Source of the DNA: Streptomyces sp. NBC_00236
GTDB lineage: Bacteria; Actinomycetota; Actinomycetes; Streptomycetales; Streptomycetaceae
DNA length: 64,000 nucleotides
Assembly: GCF_036195045.1 (NCBI RefSeq)
Contig: NZ_CP108100.1
Coordinates: 7,626,001-7,690,000, forward strand
Direction: 5' to 3'
Positions 35,417 through 44,588 of this stretch are shown piece by piece (the first letter of the stretch is position 1; each line of letters starts with the position of its first letter). The position numbers were made by a program, and so were the translations under genes. Under the pieces are notes generated by a model that saw only the letters and a list, made by a program, of their open reading frames with translations, searched no databases and had not been told where the DNA came from.

Positions 35417-36604
35417 TCAGGTCGTGGTGAGGGCGATCCTCTGTGCCGATCCCCGCACCTTCAACTCGGGCAGCACCTGCGTCCGGCGCACGGGGCCGAG
35501 CGCTCCGGCCGCTCCGGACAGCCGGTGGAGCAGAAGCTCGGCGGCCGCCCTGCCGATCTCCGCCCTGGGCGGCGCCACCGCTGTCAGCGGGGTGCTGCCC
35601 AGGGCCGCGACCACATCGTCGTACGCCACCACGGAGCAGTCCCGGGGCACCTGCACCCCGCTCTCGGCCAGGCGCTGGACCAGCATCAGCGCGTCCACGT
35701 CCCCATGGAGTACCGCGGCCGTGGCCCCGCGTTCGCGCAGCAGCTCCGTCAGATCGAGATCGGGGGCGTCGTCCCTGGTCCCGTCCCCTTTCCCATGCCT
35801 GTCCCCGGACGGGGCGCCGGGCAGCGGTCCCGCCCCGGACGGGCCGGGGCCGGGCACCGCGTCCGGCGAACTCAGCACCACCGTCCAGTCGTCGACGTCG
35901 GGGTGGGCGGCCGCGATCTCGGCGAACGCGGCGCGTACGGTGCGTGCCGTCGGGCTGTCGTCCCGGGCGGCCAGCACGATCCGGCGGTGGCCCAGTGACA
36001 CCAGGTGCTCCACGGCGAGATGCGTCCCGTACCAGTGGTCGGAACAGACGGAGTCCAGGGCGTGCAGGGTGCTGCCCGGCCGGGGCCGCCGCTCCATCAG
36101 CACGGTCGGCACCCCCGTCTCCGCCAGCCAGTCGTAGTCCAGCTCCTCGGAGAGCACGCTGCGCCACCGGGGGGCGATCAGCAGTCCGCGCGCCCCGTCC
36201 GCCAGCGCCCGCTCCACCAGGGGCCGTTCGGCGTCGGCCGACTGCGGCGCGAGGTACAGCGCGATGCGGATCCCGGCCTCCTCCAGCACGGTCCGGGCGC
36301 CGTGCAGTGTCTCGTACAGATACGAATGCCGCTCCGGTACGACCAGGGCGACCGCACCCCCGTCGCCGGCGGGATCGGCGCCCCGAGGGGCGGGCACCGC
36401 CGGCGGCCCCGCCGGATCGCGCACCGGCCGGGCCACGCCGTGCCCGCGCCGCAGCCGCCCCGCCCGCGCCAGCTCCTCGACGTCCCGCCGCACCGTGACC
36501 ACGGAGACGGCCAGTTCGTCCGCGAGCGCGCTGACCTTGACCGCACCGCGCGACTCCACCACCGCCAGGATTCGCTGACGCCTGAGTTCAACCGGCTCCC
36601 GCAT
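35417..36604 (-). CDS. DeoR-HTH/LacI-sensor hybrid transcriptional regulator
   Basis: 395 residues. Instead of the LacI headpiece, the N-terminus is a DeoR-type winged helix (LRRQRILAVVESRGAVKVSALADELAVSVVTVRRDVEELARAG). A Pro/Ala-rich linker leads to a LacI/GalR-type sugar-binding domain (VALVVPERHSYLYETLHGARTVLEEAGI...VEHLVSLGHRRIVLAARDD...). A Gly/Asp-rich insertion of about 40 residues (about 245-285) interrupts the domain. It is located upstream of and in the same direction as the ABC operon, which it probably controls. ATG 36604. Confidence 0.88.
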   Translation of the reverse strand: MREPVELRRQRILAVVESRGAVKVSALADELAVSVVTVRRDVEELARAGRLRRGHGVARPVRDPAGPPAVPAPRGADPAGDGGAVALVVPERHSYLYETLHGARTVLEEAGIRIALYLAPQSADAERPLVERALADGARGLLIAPRWRSVLSEELDYDWLAETGVPTVLMERRPRPGSTLHALDSVCSDHWYGTHLAVEHLVSLGHRRIVLAARDDSPTARTVRAAFAEIAAAHPDVDDWTVVLSSPDAVPGPGPSGAGPLPGAPSGDRHGKGDGTRDDAPDLDLTELLRERGATAAVLHGDVDALMLVQRLAESGVQVPRDCSVVAYDDVVAALGSTPLTAVAPPRAEIGRAAAELLLHRLSGAAGALGPVRRTQVLPELKVRGSAQRIALTTT

Positions 36605-36632
36605 GCTGCTCGCCCCCTGTGCGTTGTGCGTT

Positions 36633-36654
36633 TGAGCGCTTTGCGTGAGCGCTT
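36633..36654. promoter_or_regulatory. Paired TGAGCGCTT direct repeats (operator candidate)
   Basis: Two copies of TGAGCGCTT, 13 bases apart (36633-36641, 36646-36654), between the divergent DeoR/LacI-like regulator and the TauE gene. AGCGCT is itself a palindrome typical of LacI-family sites. Probable autoregulation site. Confidence 0.45.
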
Positions 36655-36730
36655 GGAGCGCAGCATAGCCATGCGGCACTGAGGGCTGGTTCAAGGTCGA
36701 ACATCAGGGGGATTACGATCTGTCCCTGGC

Positions 36731-37501
36731 ATGGACACCCTCACACTCTGGCAACTGGCGGCGCTGGCCGCGGCAACCGCACTCGTCGGCTTCTCCAAGA
36801 CGGCCGTCAGCGGTGCCAACACGATCAGCCTCGCGGTCTTCGCGGCGGTCCTGCCCGCCCGTGAGTCGACCGGAGTGCTGCTCCCGATCCTCATCGCCGG
36901 TGATGTGCTCGCCGTGCTCACCTACCGGCGCCACGCGCACTGGCCGACCCTGCTCCGGCTCTTCCCCGCCGTCGCCGTGGGCGTGGTGGCGGGCACGCTG
37001 TTCATGATGTGGGCCGGCGACGCCGCCGTACGGACGTCCATCGGCGCGATCCTGATCTTCATGGCGGGCGTCACGGTCTGGCGGCGCCGCACCGCGAACG
37101 CGGCCGGGGAACCGGCCGCCGAGGCAGGTGCTCCCACGCCCGCCGAGCGGCTCAAGGCGCGTTCGTACGGGGTGCTCGGCGGCTTCACCACCATGGTCGC
37201 CAACGCGGGCGGCCCGGTCATGTCGCTCTACCTGCTCTCCGCGGGGTTCCGCAAGCTCGGCTTCCTCGGCACGTCCGCGTGGTTCTTCCTCATCGTCAAC
37301 TCGTCCAAGGTGCCGTTCAGCGTGGGCCTCGGACTGATCGACGCGCAGTCGCTGCTGCTGGACGCCTGCCTGCTCCTGTTCGTCCTCCCGGGCGCCTGGA
37401 TCGGCCGGAAGTGCGTGGACCGCATCAACCAGCGGCTCTTCGAACGCCTGGTCATCGCCGCCACCGTGCTCGGCGGTCTGCAACTGCTCCTGAATCCGTA
37501 G
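36731..37501 (+). CDS. Sulfite exporter TauE/SafE family membrane protein
   Basis: 256 residues with about eight hydrophobic segments. Family features: GFSKTAVSGANTISLAVFAAVLPARESTGVLLPILIAGDVLA, and the repeat in the second half LGGFTTMVANAGGPVMSLYLLSAGFRKLGFLGTSAWFFLIVNSSKVPF. The family exports sulfite, sulfoacetate or other organic anions; the substrate here is unknown. It is divergent from the sugar regulator and ends in a perfect hairpin. Confidence 0.88.
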   Translation: MDTLTLWQLAALAAATALVGFSKTAVSGANTISLAVFAAVLPARESTGVLLPILIAGDVLAVLTYRRHAHWPTLLRLFPAVAVGVVAGTLFMMWAGDAAVRTSIGAILIFMAGVTVWRRRTANAAGEPAAEAGAPTPAERLKARSYGVLGGFTTMVANAGGPVMSLYLLSAGFRKLGFLGTSAWFFLIVNSSKVPFSVGLGLIDAQSLLLDACLLLFVLPGAWIGRKCVDRINQRLFERLVIAATVLGGLQLLLNP

Positions 37502-37536
37502 CGGCCCTTCCGGATCGCGGTGATCCGGAAGGGCCG
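37502..37536. terminator. Bidirectional hairpin terminator
   Basis: Perfect 15-bp inverted repeat (37502-37516 with 37522-37536, loop of 5) between the convergent TauE and amino acid permease genes. Confidence 0.85.
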
Positions 37537-37559
37537 GGGGATGAGCGGGACACCGTCCG

Positions 37560-39089
37560 TCAGACGATGCCCTCCTCGATCTCCGCCTGCTCGCGCGCGT
37601 TTCCGTACGCCGACGGCGTGCCGTACGAACCACGGGCGACGAACCACCACACGGTGGCCAGGACCAGCACGGCGACCAGGGCGACGGAGGCGTAGTTCAT
37701 CGAGTCGATCGTCACCGGGGACCTCTGCGGCAGCAGGAACAGCACGGTCACGAAGACGACCCACACCACGGCGATCCAGCCGACCGGCTTCGACCAGCGG
37801 CCCAGGTGCCAGGGCCCGCGCTCGAAGCGGCCGCCCGCACGCAGCTTCAAGTAGATCGGGATCGCGTAGGCGGGCGTGATGCCGATGACGTTGATGGCGG
37901 TCACCGCCCCGTACGCGGTCGCCGAGTACAGCGACGGCAGGGCGAGCACTCCGGCGACGACGACCGACAGCCACACCGCGTTGACCGGTGTCTGTGTGCG
38001 GGCGCTCACCTTGCGCCACACCGAGGACCCCGGCAGTGCGTTGTCCCGGCTGAAGGCGAACACCATCCGGCTGGTGGCGGCGACCTCGGCGTTGCCGCAG
38101 AACAGCTGCGCGGCGATCACGATCAGCAGCATCGCCGTGGCGCCCGAGGTCCCGAGCGCGTCGATCAGGATCTGGGCCGGCGGTACTCCGGTCGCGCTCC
38201 CCTGGGTGCCCGCGTAGTCCTGGATCGCGAAGGTCAGCCCCGCGAGCAGCACGAATCCGGCCAGCCACGAGACCCAGATCGAACGGACGATGCCACGTGG
38301 CGCCGAGACCGAGGCGTCCGAGGTCTCCTCCGAAAGGTGAGCGGAGGCGTCGTAGCCGCAGAACGTGTACTGCGCCAGCAGCAGGCCGATCGCCGCCACG
38401 TAGAGCGGATTCTCCCAGCCGGTGTCATTGACGAACTCGGTGAAGACGAACGACGGCGACTGGTGGTGGTCGGGCACGATCGCCAGCACGGACACGATCA
38501 CCGCGACACCGGCCAGATGCCACCACACACTGATCGAGTTGAGCACGCTGACGAGACGGACACCGAAGAGGTTCAGCACGGCGTGCAGCAGCAGGATGCA
38601 GACGAATATGATCATTGTCTTGCCGGGCGTGGGGGTGAACCCCCACTGCAGGTTCATCAGCGCACCGGTGAACAGCGCGGCGCCGTAGTCGATGCCGGCG
38701 ATCGCACCGAGCAGCCCGAGCAGGTTCAGCCAGCCGGTGTACCAGCCCCACTTGCGGCCGCCGAGCCGGTCCGCCATGTAGTACAGGGCCCCGGAGGTCG
38801 GGTAGGCGCTGGTGACCTCGGCGAGCGCCATGCCGACGCAGAGTACGAACAGACCGACGCCGGCCCAGCCCCACAGCATCACCGACGGCCCGCCGGTGGA
38901 CATGCCGAATCCGTACAGGGTCATGCAGCCGGACAGGATCGAGATGACGGAGAAGCTGATGGCGAAGTTGCCGAAGCCGCCCATACGGCGGGCCAGCACC
39001 GGCTGGTAGCCGAGTTCGCGCAGCCGCTGCTCCTCGTCCTTGGGCGGGGTGGCGGCGGCGCCCTTCCGGTTCGAGGTGGATAGGGACAT
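37560..39089 (-). CDS. APC-family amino acid permease
   Basis: 509 residues with about 12 membrane helices. N-terminus LGYQPVLARRMGGFGNFAISFSVISILSGCMTLYGFGMSTGGP is typical of the GABA/choline-type amino acid permeases (APC superfamily). Other segments: AEVTSAYPTSGALYYMADRLGG, LLLAQYTFCGYDASAHLSEETSDASVSAPRGIV. ATG 39089 follows GGAGG. Substrate probably an amino acid or polyamine. It lies 71 bases downstream of the hypothetical gene that runs from 40168 and in the same direction, so they may be co-transcribed. Confidence 0.9.
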   Translation of the reverse strand: MSLSTSNRKGAAATPPKDEEQRLRELGYQPVLARRMGGFGNFAISFSVISILSGCMTLYGFGMSTGGPSVMLWGWAGVGLFVLCVGMALAEVTSAYPTSGALYYMADRLGGRKWGWYTGWLNLLGLLGAIAGIDYGAALFTGALMNLQWGFTPTPGKTMIIFVCILLLHAVLNLFGVRLVSVLNSISVWWHLAGVAVIVSVLAIVPDHHQSPSFVFTEFVNDTGWENPLYVAAIGLLLAQYTFCGYDASAHLSEETSDASVSAPRGIVRSIWVSWLAGFVLLAGLTFAIQDYAGTQGSATGVPPAQILIDALGTSGATAMLLIVIAAQLFCGNAEVAATSRMVFAFSRDNALPGSSVWRKVSARTQTPVNAVWLSVVVAGVLALPSLYSATAYGAVTAINVIGITPAYAIPIYLKLRAGGRFERGPWHLGRWSKPVGWIAVVWVVFVTVLFLLPQRSPVTIDSMNYASVALVAVLVLATVWWFVARGSYGTPSAYGNAREQAEIEEGIV

Positions 39090-39160
39090 GGGGAGACCTC
39101 CGTGAGCGGAAACAAGGGGGAAACGGGACACAAGGACAGGGAAGGGGGGCGGTTTCACGC

Positions 39161-40168
39161 TCAGCCGTGCGGCCCCCGGCCGGGATCGCGGGCGGCGGCG
39201 AGGGCGCGGCTGCGGGCCCGCAGGAAGACCTCCTCGGCGCCGCCGGGGTCCTTGGGCGTGCGGGTGCGGTACGCCCAGGGCAGCGAGGTGAAGTAAGGGC
39301 CGAGCTCCTGGAACACGGGAGCCGCCTCGACGAACTGGAGTGACCCCCACAGCGCGTGGGCCAGATGGTTGAGATCGAGCAGGGTGTGCGCGGCCGGCGG
39401 GGTCCGGTGGAACCAGATCTCCAGGGCGCGCAGGGCCTCGCGCTCCGCGTCCTCGGTGACCCAGTGCAGGTCGAGCGCCTTCTCATGGCCGCGCTCGCGG
39501 CGGTAGCGCTCCACCCTCACGTACAGCGGCAGCACATGGAGCGCCGATCCGTCGGGCGCCGAGGACGCCGCCCACTGGACGAAGTTGACCGCCTCGGAGA
39601 GAGAACCACCGGCCCGGCGCGCGTAGACGAACTGCAGCATGCGGTGGTAGGCCTCGCGGTTGTACGGATCGCGTTTGTCCGCCTCCGCCAGCAGACCCCA
39701 CGGCCCGGGGAAGAGCATGGGCCCAGGGGGGTGCAGCCGGTGTTCCTCCAGCCGCTGGCGCTCGTCCAGTTGGGCGAGGGCCAGCAGACACACCCAGGGC
39801 ACCGGGTCGGCGGGCGAGGCGTGGGCGGCCGAGCGGCACGCCTCCCAGGCCTCCTGCCACAGTTCCTGCCCGCTGGGATGGTCCGAACGGCGGGCGCGGA
39901 CCGCCCGCTCCACGGCGACCCGGGCGTGCATCACGGCGGCCGCGACACTGCGGGGCTCCTCGGTCAGCCAGGCCTGTACCGCGTCCGATCCCGCGGCGAC
40001 CGCACCGAGTACCTGGGTCCGCTGGGTCCACAGGGGCCAGTCAGGGGTGCTCTCCAGCAGGTCGCGCATGGAGAGCCAGCGCCCGGTGCGCAAGTCCTGT
40101 AACGCGCTGCGCAGTTCGTTGTCGTGGCCGGCCGGATGGTAGACCGGCCGGAAGTCACTGTTGGCCAT
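39161..40168 (-). CDS. Conserved hypothetical protein (helical, TPR-like)
   Basis: 335 residues. Mostly alpha-helical with many Trp (RTGRWLSMRDLLESTPDWPLWTQRTQVLGAVAAG; ELWQEAWEACRSAAHASPADPVPWVCLLALAQLDERQR). Resembles tetratricopeptide-type arrays, no catalytic motif. Related proteins are widely seen in Streptomyces without an assigned role (impression). Located upstream of the amino acid permease. The ATG 40168 has no strong ribosome site. An inverted repeat sits about 60 bases upstream. Confidence 0.75.
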   Translation of the reverse strand: MANSDFRPVYHPAGHDNELRSALQDLRTGRWLSMRDLLESTPDWPLWTQRTQVLGAVAAGSDAVQAWLTEEPRSVAAAVMHARVAVERAVRARRSDHPSGQELWQEAWEACRSAAHASPADPVPWVCLLALAQLDERQRLEEHRLHPPGPMLFPGPWGLLAEADKRDPYNREAYHRMLQFVYARRAGGSLSEAVNFVQWAASSAPDGSALHVLPLYVRVERYRRERGHEKALDLHWVTEDAEREALRALEIWFHRTPPAAHTLLDLNHLAHALWGSLQFVEAAPVFQELGPYFTSLPWAYRTRTPKDPGGAEEVFLRARSRALAAARDPGRGPHG

Positions 40169-40487
40169 GGATGTGCTCGGCGCATGGTGTCGGTCTCATC
40201 GGTCCTCGGTGCGTGGGGGGTGAAGCAGCAGTTGAAACATGAACTGCTGTGAAGCGTCCGGTTGTTGCTCGGCGGTGAGTGTAGAGCCCTGCGCGCCTCT
40301 CTCCTGGACGAATCGTGGATCTTCCTCAAGTCGCGTGTGCAAACAGGAGGTTGAACTCCGGGTCCGGGTTCCGGGCGCACGCCTTGCGGGCGCTTGACGT
40401 AGCCGCCGGGCTGCACCACCCTGAGATTCCGCGACCGAAGATCACGATTCCGTTCAAGCCCCGTGCTTGCGTACTGCTGGAGACCCG
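40169..40487. other. Intergenic region, divergent genes
   Basis: 319 bases between the hypothetical gene (-) and the FGGY kinase (+). The only structure seen is the inverted repeat at 40226-40249. A TTGACG occurs near 40395 but without a good -10. No ORF with a ribosome site. Confidence 0.5.
40226..40249. repeat. 8-bp inverted repeat (operator or hairpin)
   Basis: CAGCAGTT-N8-AACTGCTG, perfect arms, about 58-81 bases upstream of the minus-strand gene at 40168. Could be an operator or a leader hairpin. Confidence 0.45.
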
Positions 40488-41921
40488 ATGACAGGCCCGG
40501 TACTCGCCGTGGACCAGGGCACCTCCGGGACGAAGGCGTTGGTGATCTGTCCCGAGCGGGGTGTGATCGGTTCCGGTTCTGCTCCGGTGCGTCCGCGCTA
40601 CGGACCCGGGGGAGCGGTCGAGGCGGACCCCGCCGAGCTCCTCGGCTCGGTCCTCGACGCCGGGGCGCAGGCCCTGGCTGCCGCCGCCGAACCCGTGGTC
40701 GCCGTCGGCCTCGCCAACCAGGGTGAGACCGTGCTCGCCTGGGATCCGGACACGGGGAGACCGCTCACCGACGCGATCGTCTGGCAGGACCGCCGGGCCG
40801 AACGGATCTGCGGTGAACTCGCGGCACAAGAAGAAGAGTTGAAGCGGATCACCGGGCTGCCGCTGGATCCGTACTTCGCCGCTCCCAAGATGGCCTGGAT
40901 CCGCCGCGAACTGACCAGGGAGGGCGTCGTCACGACCAGCGACGCCTGGCTCGTCCACCGACTCACCGGCGCGTTCGTGACGGACGCGGCCACGGCCGGC
41001 CGGACCCAGCTGCTCGATCTCGACGACGTCGGCTGGTCACCCGCCGCCCTGGACGTCTTCGGACTGGGCGGTGAACGGCTGCCGGCCGTGGTCGACGCCG
41101 CCGGCCCGTTCGGCACCACCCGCGCGTTCGGCGGCGAACTCCCGCTCACCGGCCTCCTCGTCGACCAGCAGGCCGCGCTCCTGGCCCAGGGCGCCCTGGA
41201 GCCGGGAGCCGCCAAGTGCACCTACGGCACCGGTGCGTTCCTCCTCGCCCAGACCGGTGCCGTACCGCGCCGGGGCCCCTCCGGACTCGTCAGCTGCGTG
41301 GCCTGGCGGCTCGGCGGACGTACCAGCTACTGCCTGGACGGACAGGTCTACACAGCCGCCTCCGCGGTCCGCTGGCTGACCGACCTCAACGTGATCTCCG
41401 GCGCCGCCGACCTCGACCCCGTCGGCGGCAGTGTCCCCGACTCCGGTGGCGTCACCTTCGTACCGGCGCTCGCCGGACTCGCCGCCCCCTGGTGGCGCGG
41501 CGACCTGCGCGGCTCGGTGACCGGTCTGAGCCTGGACACGACCGCCGGCCATCTGGTGCGGGCGCTGTGCGAAGGCATCGCCGCACAGGTCGTGGAGCTC
41601 GCCGACGCGGTGGCGGCCGACCTCGGCTCGCCCCTGACCACGCTGCGCGTCGACGGCGGTCTCACCCGCTCCGCACTTCTCATGCAGACCCAGGCCGACC
41701 TGCTGCAACGGCCCGTCGAGGTCTCCGCGCTGCCCGACGTGACCGCACTCGGCGTCGGCGCCGTGGCCCGGCTGGGCATCGACCCCGGGCTCTCCCTCGC
41801 CGAGGCCGTCCCCGCCTGGCAGCCGGCGGCGGTGTACGAACCACGGATCGGCCCCGCGGAGGCGGCCGAGCGCCTCGCCGGATTCCGCGCGGCCGTCGGG
41901 ACCCTCCTGGAACGGTCATGA
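40488..41921 (+). CDS. FGGY-family carbohydrate kinase (glycerol kinase-like)
   Basis: 477 residues. N-terminal AVDQGTSGTKALVI (phosphate 1) and the substrate region VGLANQGETVLAWDPDTGRPLTDAIVWQDRR are like glycerol kinase, as is KCTYGTGAFLLAQTG. C-terminal LRVDGGLTRSALLMQTQADLLQRPVEV binds adenosine. Probably phosphorylates glycerol or a related polyol. ATG 40488 follows GGAGACC. It is followed 19 bases later by a GlpA-like dehydrogenase gene, so the substrate is likely used as its 3-phosphate. It is about 20 residues shorter than typical GlpK. Confidence 0.9.
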   Translation: MTGPVLAVDQGTSGTKALVICPERGVIGSGSAPVRPRYGPGGAVEADPAELLGSVLDAGAQALAAAAEPVVAVGLANQGETVLAWDPDTGRPLTDAIVWQDRRAERICGELAAQEEELKRITGLPLDPYFAAPKMAWIRRELTREGVVTTSDAWLVHRLTGAFVTDAATAGRTQLLDLDDVGWSPAALDVFGLGGERLPAVVDAAGPFGTTRAFGGELPLTGLLVDQQAALLAQGALEPGAAKCTYGTGAFLLAQTGAVPRRGPSGLVSCVAWRLGGRTSYCLDGQVYTAASAVRWLTDLNVISGAADLDPVGGSVPDSGGVTFVPALAGLAAPWWRGDLRGSVTGLSLDTTAGHLVRALCEGIAAQVVELADAVAADLGSPLTTLRVDGGLTRSALLMQTQADLLQRPVEVSALPDVTALGVGAVARLGIDPGLSLAEAVPAWQPAAVYEPRIGPAEAAERLAGFRAAVGTLLERS

Positions 41922-41940
41922 GCCCTGCCGGAGCGGCCCG

Positions 41941-43362
41941 ATGACGCCCACCGTCACGACTGCCGGTGATCCGCTTTCCACGCCGCCCGGCGGAGCCCCG
42001 TACGACGTCACGGTCATCGGAGCGGGCGTGGTCGGCACCGCCATCGCCCGCGAACTGTCCCGCCACCCCCTGCGCACCGCCCTCGTCGAGGCCTCGGACG
42101 ACATCGGCGACGGCACGTCCAAGGCCAACACCGCGATCCTGCACACCGGTTTCGACGCCGTACCCGGCTCACTGGAGGCCCGTCTCGTACGCGAAGGGCA
42201 GCGCAGGCTCTCCGCGTACGCCGCACGGACCGGGATCCCCGTCGAACGCGTCGGCGCCCTCCTCGTCGCCTGGGACGCGGAACAACTCGCCGCGCTGCCC
42301 GCCCTGCTGGCCAAGGCGGAAGCCAACGGCTACCACGCTGCCCGGCTGCTGGACGCCGACGAGGTCGCCGAACGGGAACCCCATCTCGGCCCGGGAGCAC
42401 TCGGCGGTCTCGAGGTCCCCGACGAAGCCGTCATCTGCCCCTGGACCACCCCCCTCGCCTTCGCCACCGAGGCCGTCCGTGCGGGCGTCCACCTGCACCT
42501 GGACTGCCCGGTCCTCGGCATCGAGACCGGGGACGCGGTCCACACCCTGACCACCGGCCGCGGGCCGCTGCGCACCCGCTTTTTGATCAACGCCGCGGGA
42601 CTGCACGCCGACGTGATCGACCGCCTGCTCGGCCACGACGTCTTCACCGTCACCCCGCGCCGCGGCCAGCTGATCGTGTTCGACAAACTCGCCCGGGACC
42701 TCGTCCGCCACATCCTGCTCCCCGTCCCCACGGCGGCGGGCAAGGGCGTCCTGGTCGCACCGACGGTCTTCGGCAACGTCCTCCTCGGCCCCACCGCCGA
42801 GGAACTCGACGACAAGACCGCCACCGGGTCGACACAGGAGGGCATCGACCGGCTGAGGGAGAAGGGCCGCAGGATCCTGCCCCGGCTCCTCGACGAGGAG
42901 GTCACCGCCGTCTACGCGGGGCTGCGGGCAGCCACCGGCCAGGAGGACTACCGGATCCAGGAGTACCCCGGCCTCCGCTACGTCGCCGTCGGCGGAATCC
43001 GCTCCACCGGGCTGACCGCCTCCATGGCCATCGCCGACCACGTCACCACCCTCCTGGCCCGGACCGGACTCGACCTGGGCGAGCCCGTCGAACCGGCCCC
43101 CCTCACCATGCCCGGCCTCGGCGAGGCGGGCCGGCGCCCGTACCTGGACGCGGAACTCATCGGCCGGGACGCGGCGTACGGCACCCTGGTCTGCCACTGC
43201 GAACGCGTCACCGCGGGCGAGCTCCGCGACGCACTCGCCTCCACCCTCCCGCCGCGCTCCGTGGCGGGTCTGGCCCGCAGGACCAGGGCCGGCAACGGAC
43301 GCTGCCAGGGCTTCCACTGCGGAGCCGCGCTCCGCGCACTGATCGAGGGGAGCCGGCCATGA
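41941..43362 (+). CDS. FAD-dependent glycerol-3-phosphate dehydrogenase-like oxidoreductase with BFD-type [2Fe-2S] domain
   Basis: 473 residues. FAD-binding GAGVVGTAIARELS at the N-terminus, DAO fold with CPWTTPLAFATEAVRAGVHL and YAGLRAATGQEDYRI. The C-terminal about 60 residues form a BFD-like Fe-S module with Cys418, Cys420, Cys455 and Cys460 (CHCERVT and CQGFHC). This domain set is that of GlpA-like anaerobic glycerol-3-phosphate dehydrogenases. It is coupled to the next gene (ATGA) and likely works together with it. Confidence 0.9.
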   Translation: MTPTVTTAGDPLSTPPGGAPYDVTVIGAGVVGTAIARELSRHPLRTALVEASDDIGDGTSKANTAILHTGFDAVPGSLEARLVREGQRRLSAYAARTGIPVERVGALLVAWDAEQLAALPALLAKAEANGYHAARLLDADEVAEREPHLGPGALGGLEVPDEAVICPWTTPLAFATEAVRAGVHLHLDCPVLGIETGDAVHTLTTGRGPLRTRFLINAAGLHADVIDRLLGHDVFTVTPRRGQLIVFDKLARDLVRHILLPVPTAAGKGVLVAPTVFGNVLLGPTAEELDDKTATGSTQEGIDRLREKGRRILPRLLDEEVTAVYAGLRAATGQEDYRIQEYPGLRYVAVGGIRSTGLTASMAIADHVTTLLARTGLDLGEPVEPAPLTMPGLGEAGRRPYLDAELIGRDAAYGTLVCHCERVTAGELRDALASTLPPRSVAGLARRTRAGNGRCQGFHCGAALRALIEGSRP

Positions 43363-44588
43363 CCCGACGCGAACGGACCGTCGACGTGCTGGTCGTCGGA
43401 GCGGGACCCGCCGGACTGGGCGCCGCCGCCGAACTCGCCGCATCCGGCGTACGACGCGTCGAGGTCCTGGAACGCGAGCAGACCGCAGGCGGAATCCCGC
43501 GCCACTGCCACCACACCGGATTCGGCAGCGGCCGCCTCGGCGGCGGAACGGACGGCCCCGAGTACGCCCGCCGCTGCACGGCCGCGGCCACCCGGGCCGG
43601 CGCCACCCTGCGCACCGGCATCACCGTCACCGGCTGGGCCGGCCCCCTCACCCTCGACGCCACCGGACCCGGCGGGCTCGAACGGATCACCGCACGCGCC
43701 GTCGTCCTCGCCACCGGAGCCCGCGAACGCCCGCGCAGCGCCCGGCTCGTCCCCGGCACCCGCCCCGCGGGCGTCTACACCACCGGAGAACTCCAGCAGG
43801 CCGTCCACCTCCACCACCAGCACATAGGCACCCGTGCCGTGATCATCGGCGACGAACCGGTCAGCATTGCCGCGGCCGCCACCCTGCGCACCGCCGGAGT
43901 CGAGGTCGTCGCCCGGGTCACCGACCGCCCGCCGGCCCTCCCCGCCGCCCTGGCACCGCGCCACGCGGCCCCGCTGCTCACCCGCACCACCGTCACCGCT
44001 CTGACAGGCCGGGGCCGGCTCACCGGGGTCACGGTGCGCCACCAGGACGGCCGTGCGACGACCCTGCCGTGCGACACCGTGGTGTTCACCGGCGACTGGA
44101 TCCCCGAACACGAACTGGCGCGCCGCGGCGACGTGCCCCTGGACGCCGGTACCGGCGGCCCCGCGTACGACTCCGTGTACCGCACCCACGCCCCCGGGGT
44201 CTTCGCCGCGGGCAATCTGCTCCACGCGGTGGAGAGCGCCGGCACCGCCGCGGCGGAGGGCCGGGCCCTCGCCGCCCCCGTACGACGCCACCTGACCACC
44301 GGCGGCTGGCCGACCGGGCGGCCCGTGCTGGCCGTCGCGGCACCACTGGAGTGGATCGCCCCCAACCTGCTCTGCCCCGAAGGCCACCGGCCGCTGAACA
44401 ACCGCTTCACCCTGCGCACCGCCCGTCCGTTGACGGCCCCGCTGCTCGTGGCCCGTCAGGACGGGCGCGAACTGTACCGCCGGCGCCTGCTGCGCACCGC
44501 CCGGCCGGGACGCCCCTTCCACCTGCCCGCCGACTGGCTCGACCGGGCCGATCCGCACGGTGGCACGGTGTGCGTCTGTGTCGGCTGA
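43359..44588 (+). CDS. FAD/NAD(P)-dependent oxidoreductase, partner of the GlpA-like enzyme
   Basis: 409 residues. FAD Rossmann motif VVGAGPAGLGAAAELAASG at the start, GGIPRHCHHTGFG after it, AVVLATGARERPR and an NAD-like second site (AVIIGDEPVSIAAAATLRTAG). FAD-closing DSVYRTHAPGVFAAGNLLHAVESAG. In other bacteria a similar protein plus a small DUF1667 protein sits behind the GlpA-like enzyme. No DUF1667 gene is present here; the C-terminal VCVCVG may be a remnant of a Cys-rich end (speculative). Its last bases are duplicated downstream. Confidence 0.88.
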   Translation: MTRRERTVDVLVVGAGPAGLGAAAELAASGVRRVEVLEREQTAGGIPRHCHHTGFGSGRLGGGTDGPEYARRCTAAATRAGATLRTGITVTGWAGPLTLDATGPGGLERITARAVVLATGARERPRSARLVPGTRPAGVYTTGELQQAVHLHHQHIGTRAVIIGDEPVSIAAAATLRTAGVEVVARVTDRPPALPAALAPRHAAPLLTRTTVTALTGRGRLTGVTVRHQDGRATTLPCDTVVFTGDWIPEHELARRGDVPLDAGTGGPAYDSVYRTHAPGVFAAGNLLHAVESAGTAAAEGRALAAPVRRHLTTGGWPTGRPVLAVAAPLEWIAPNLLCPEGHRPLNNRFTLRTARPLTAPLLVARQDGRELYRRRLLRTARPGRPFHLPADWLDRADPHGGTVCVCVG

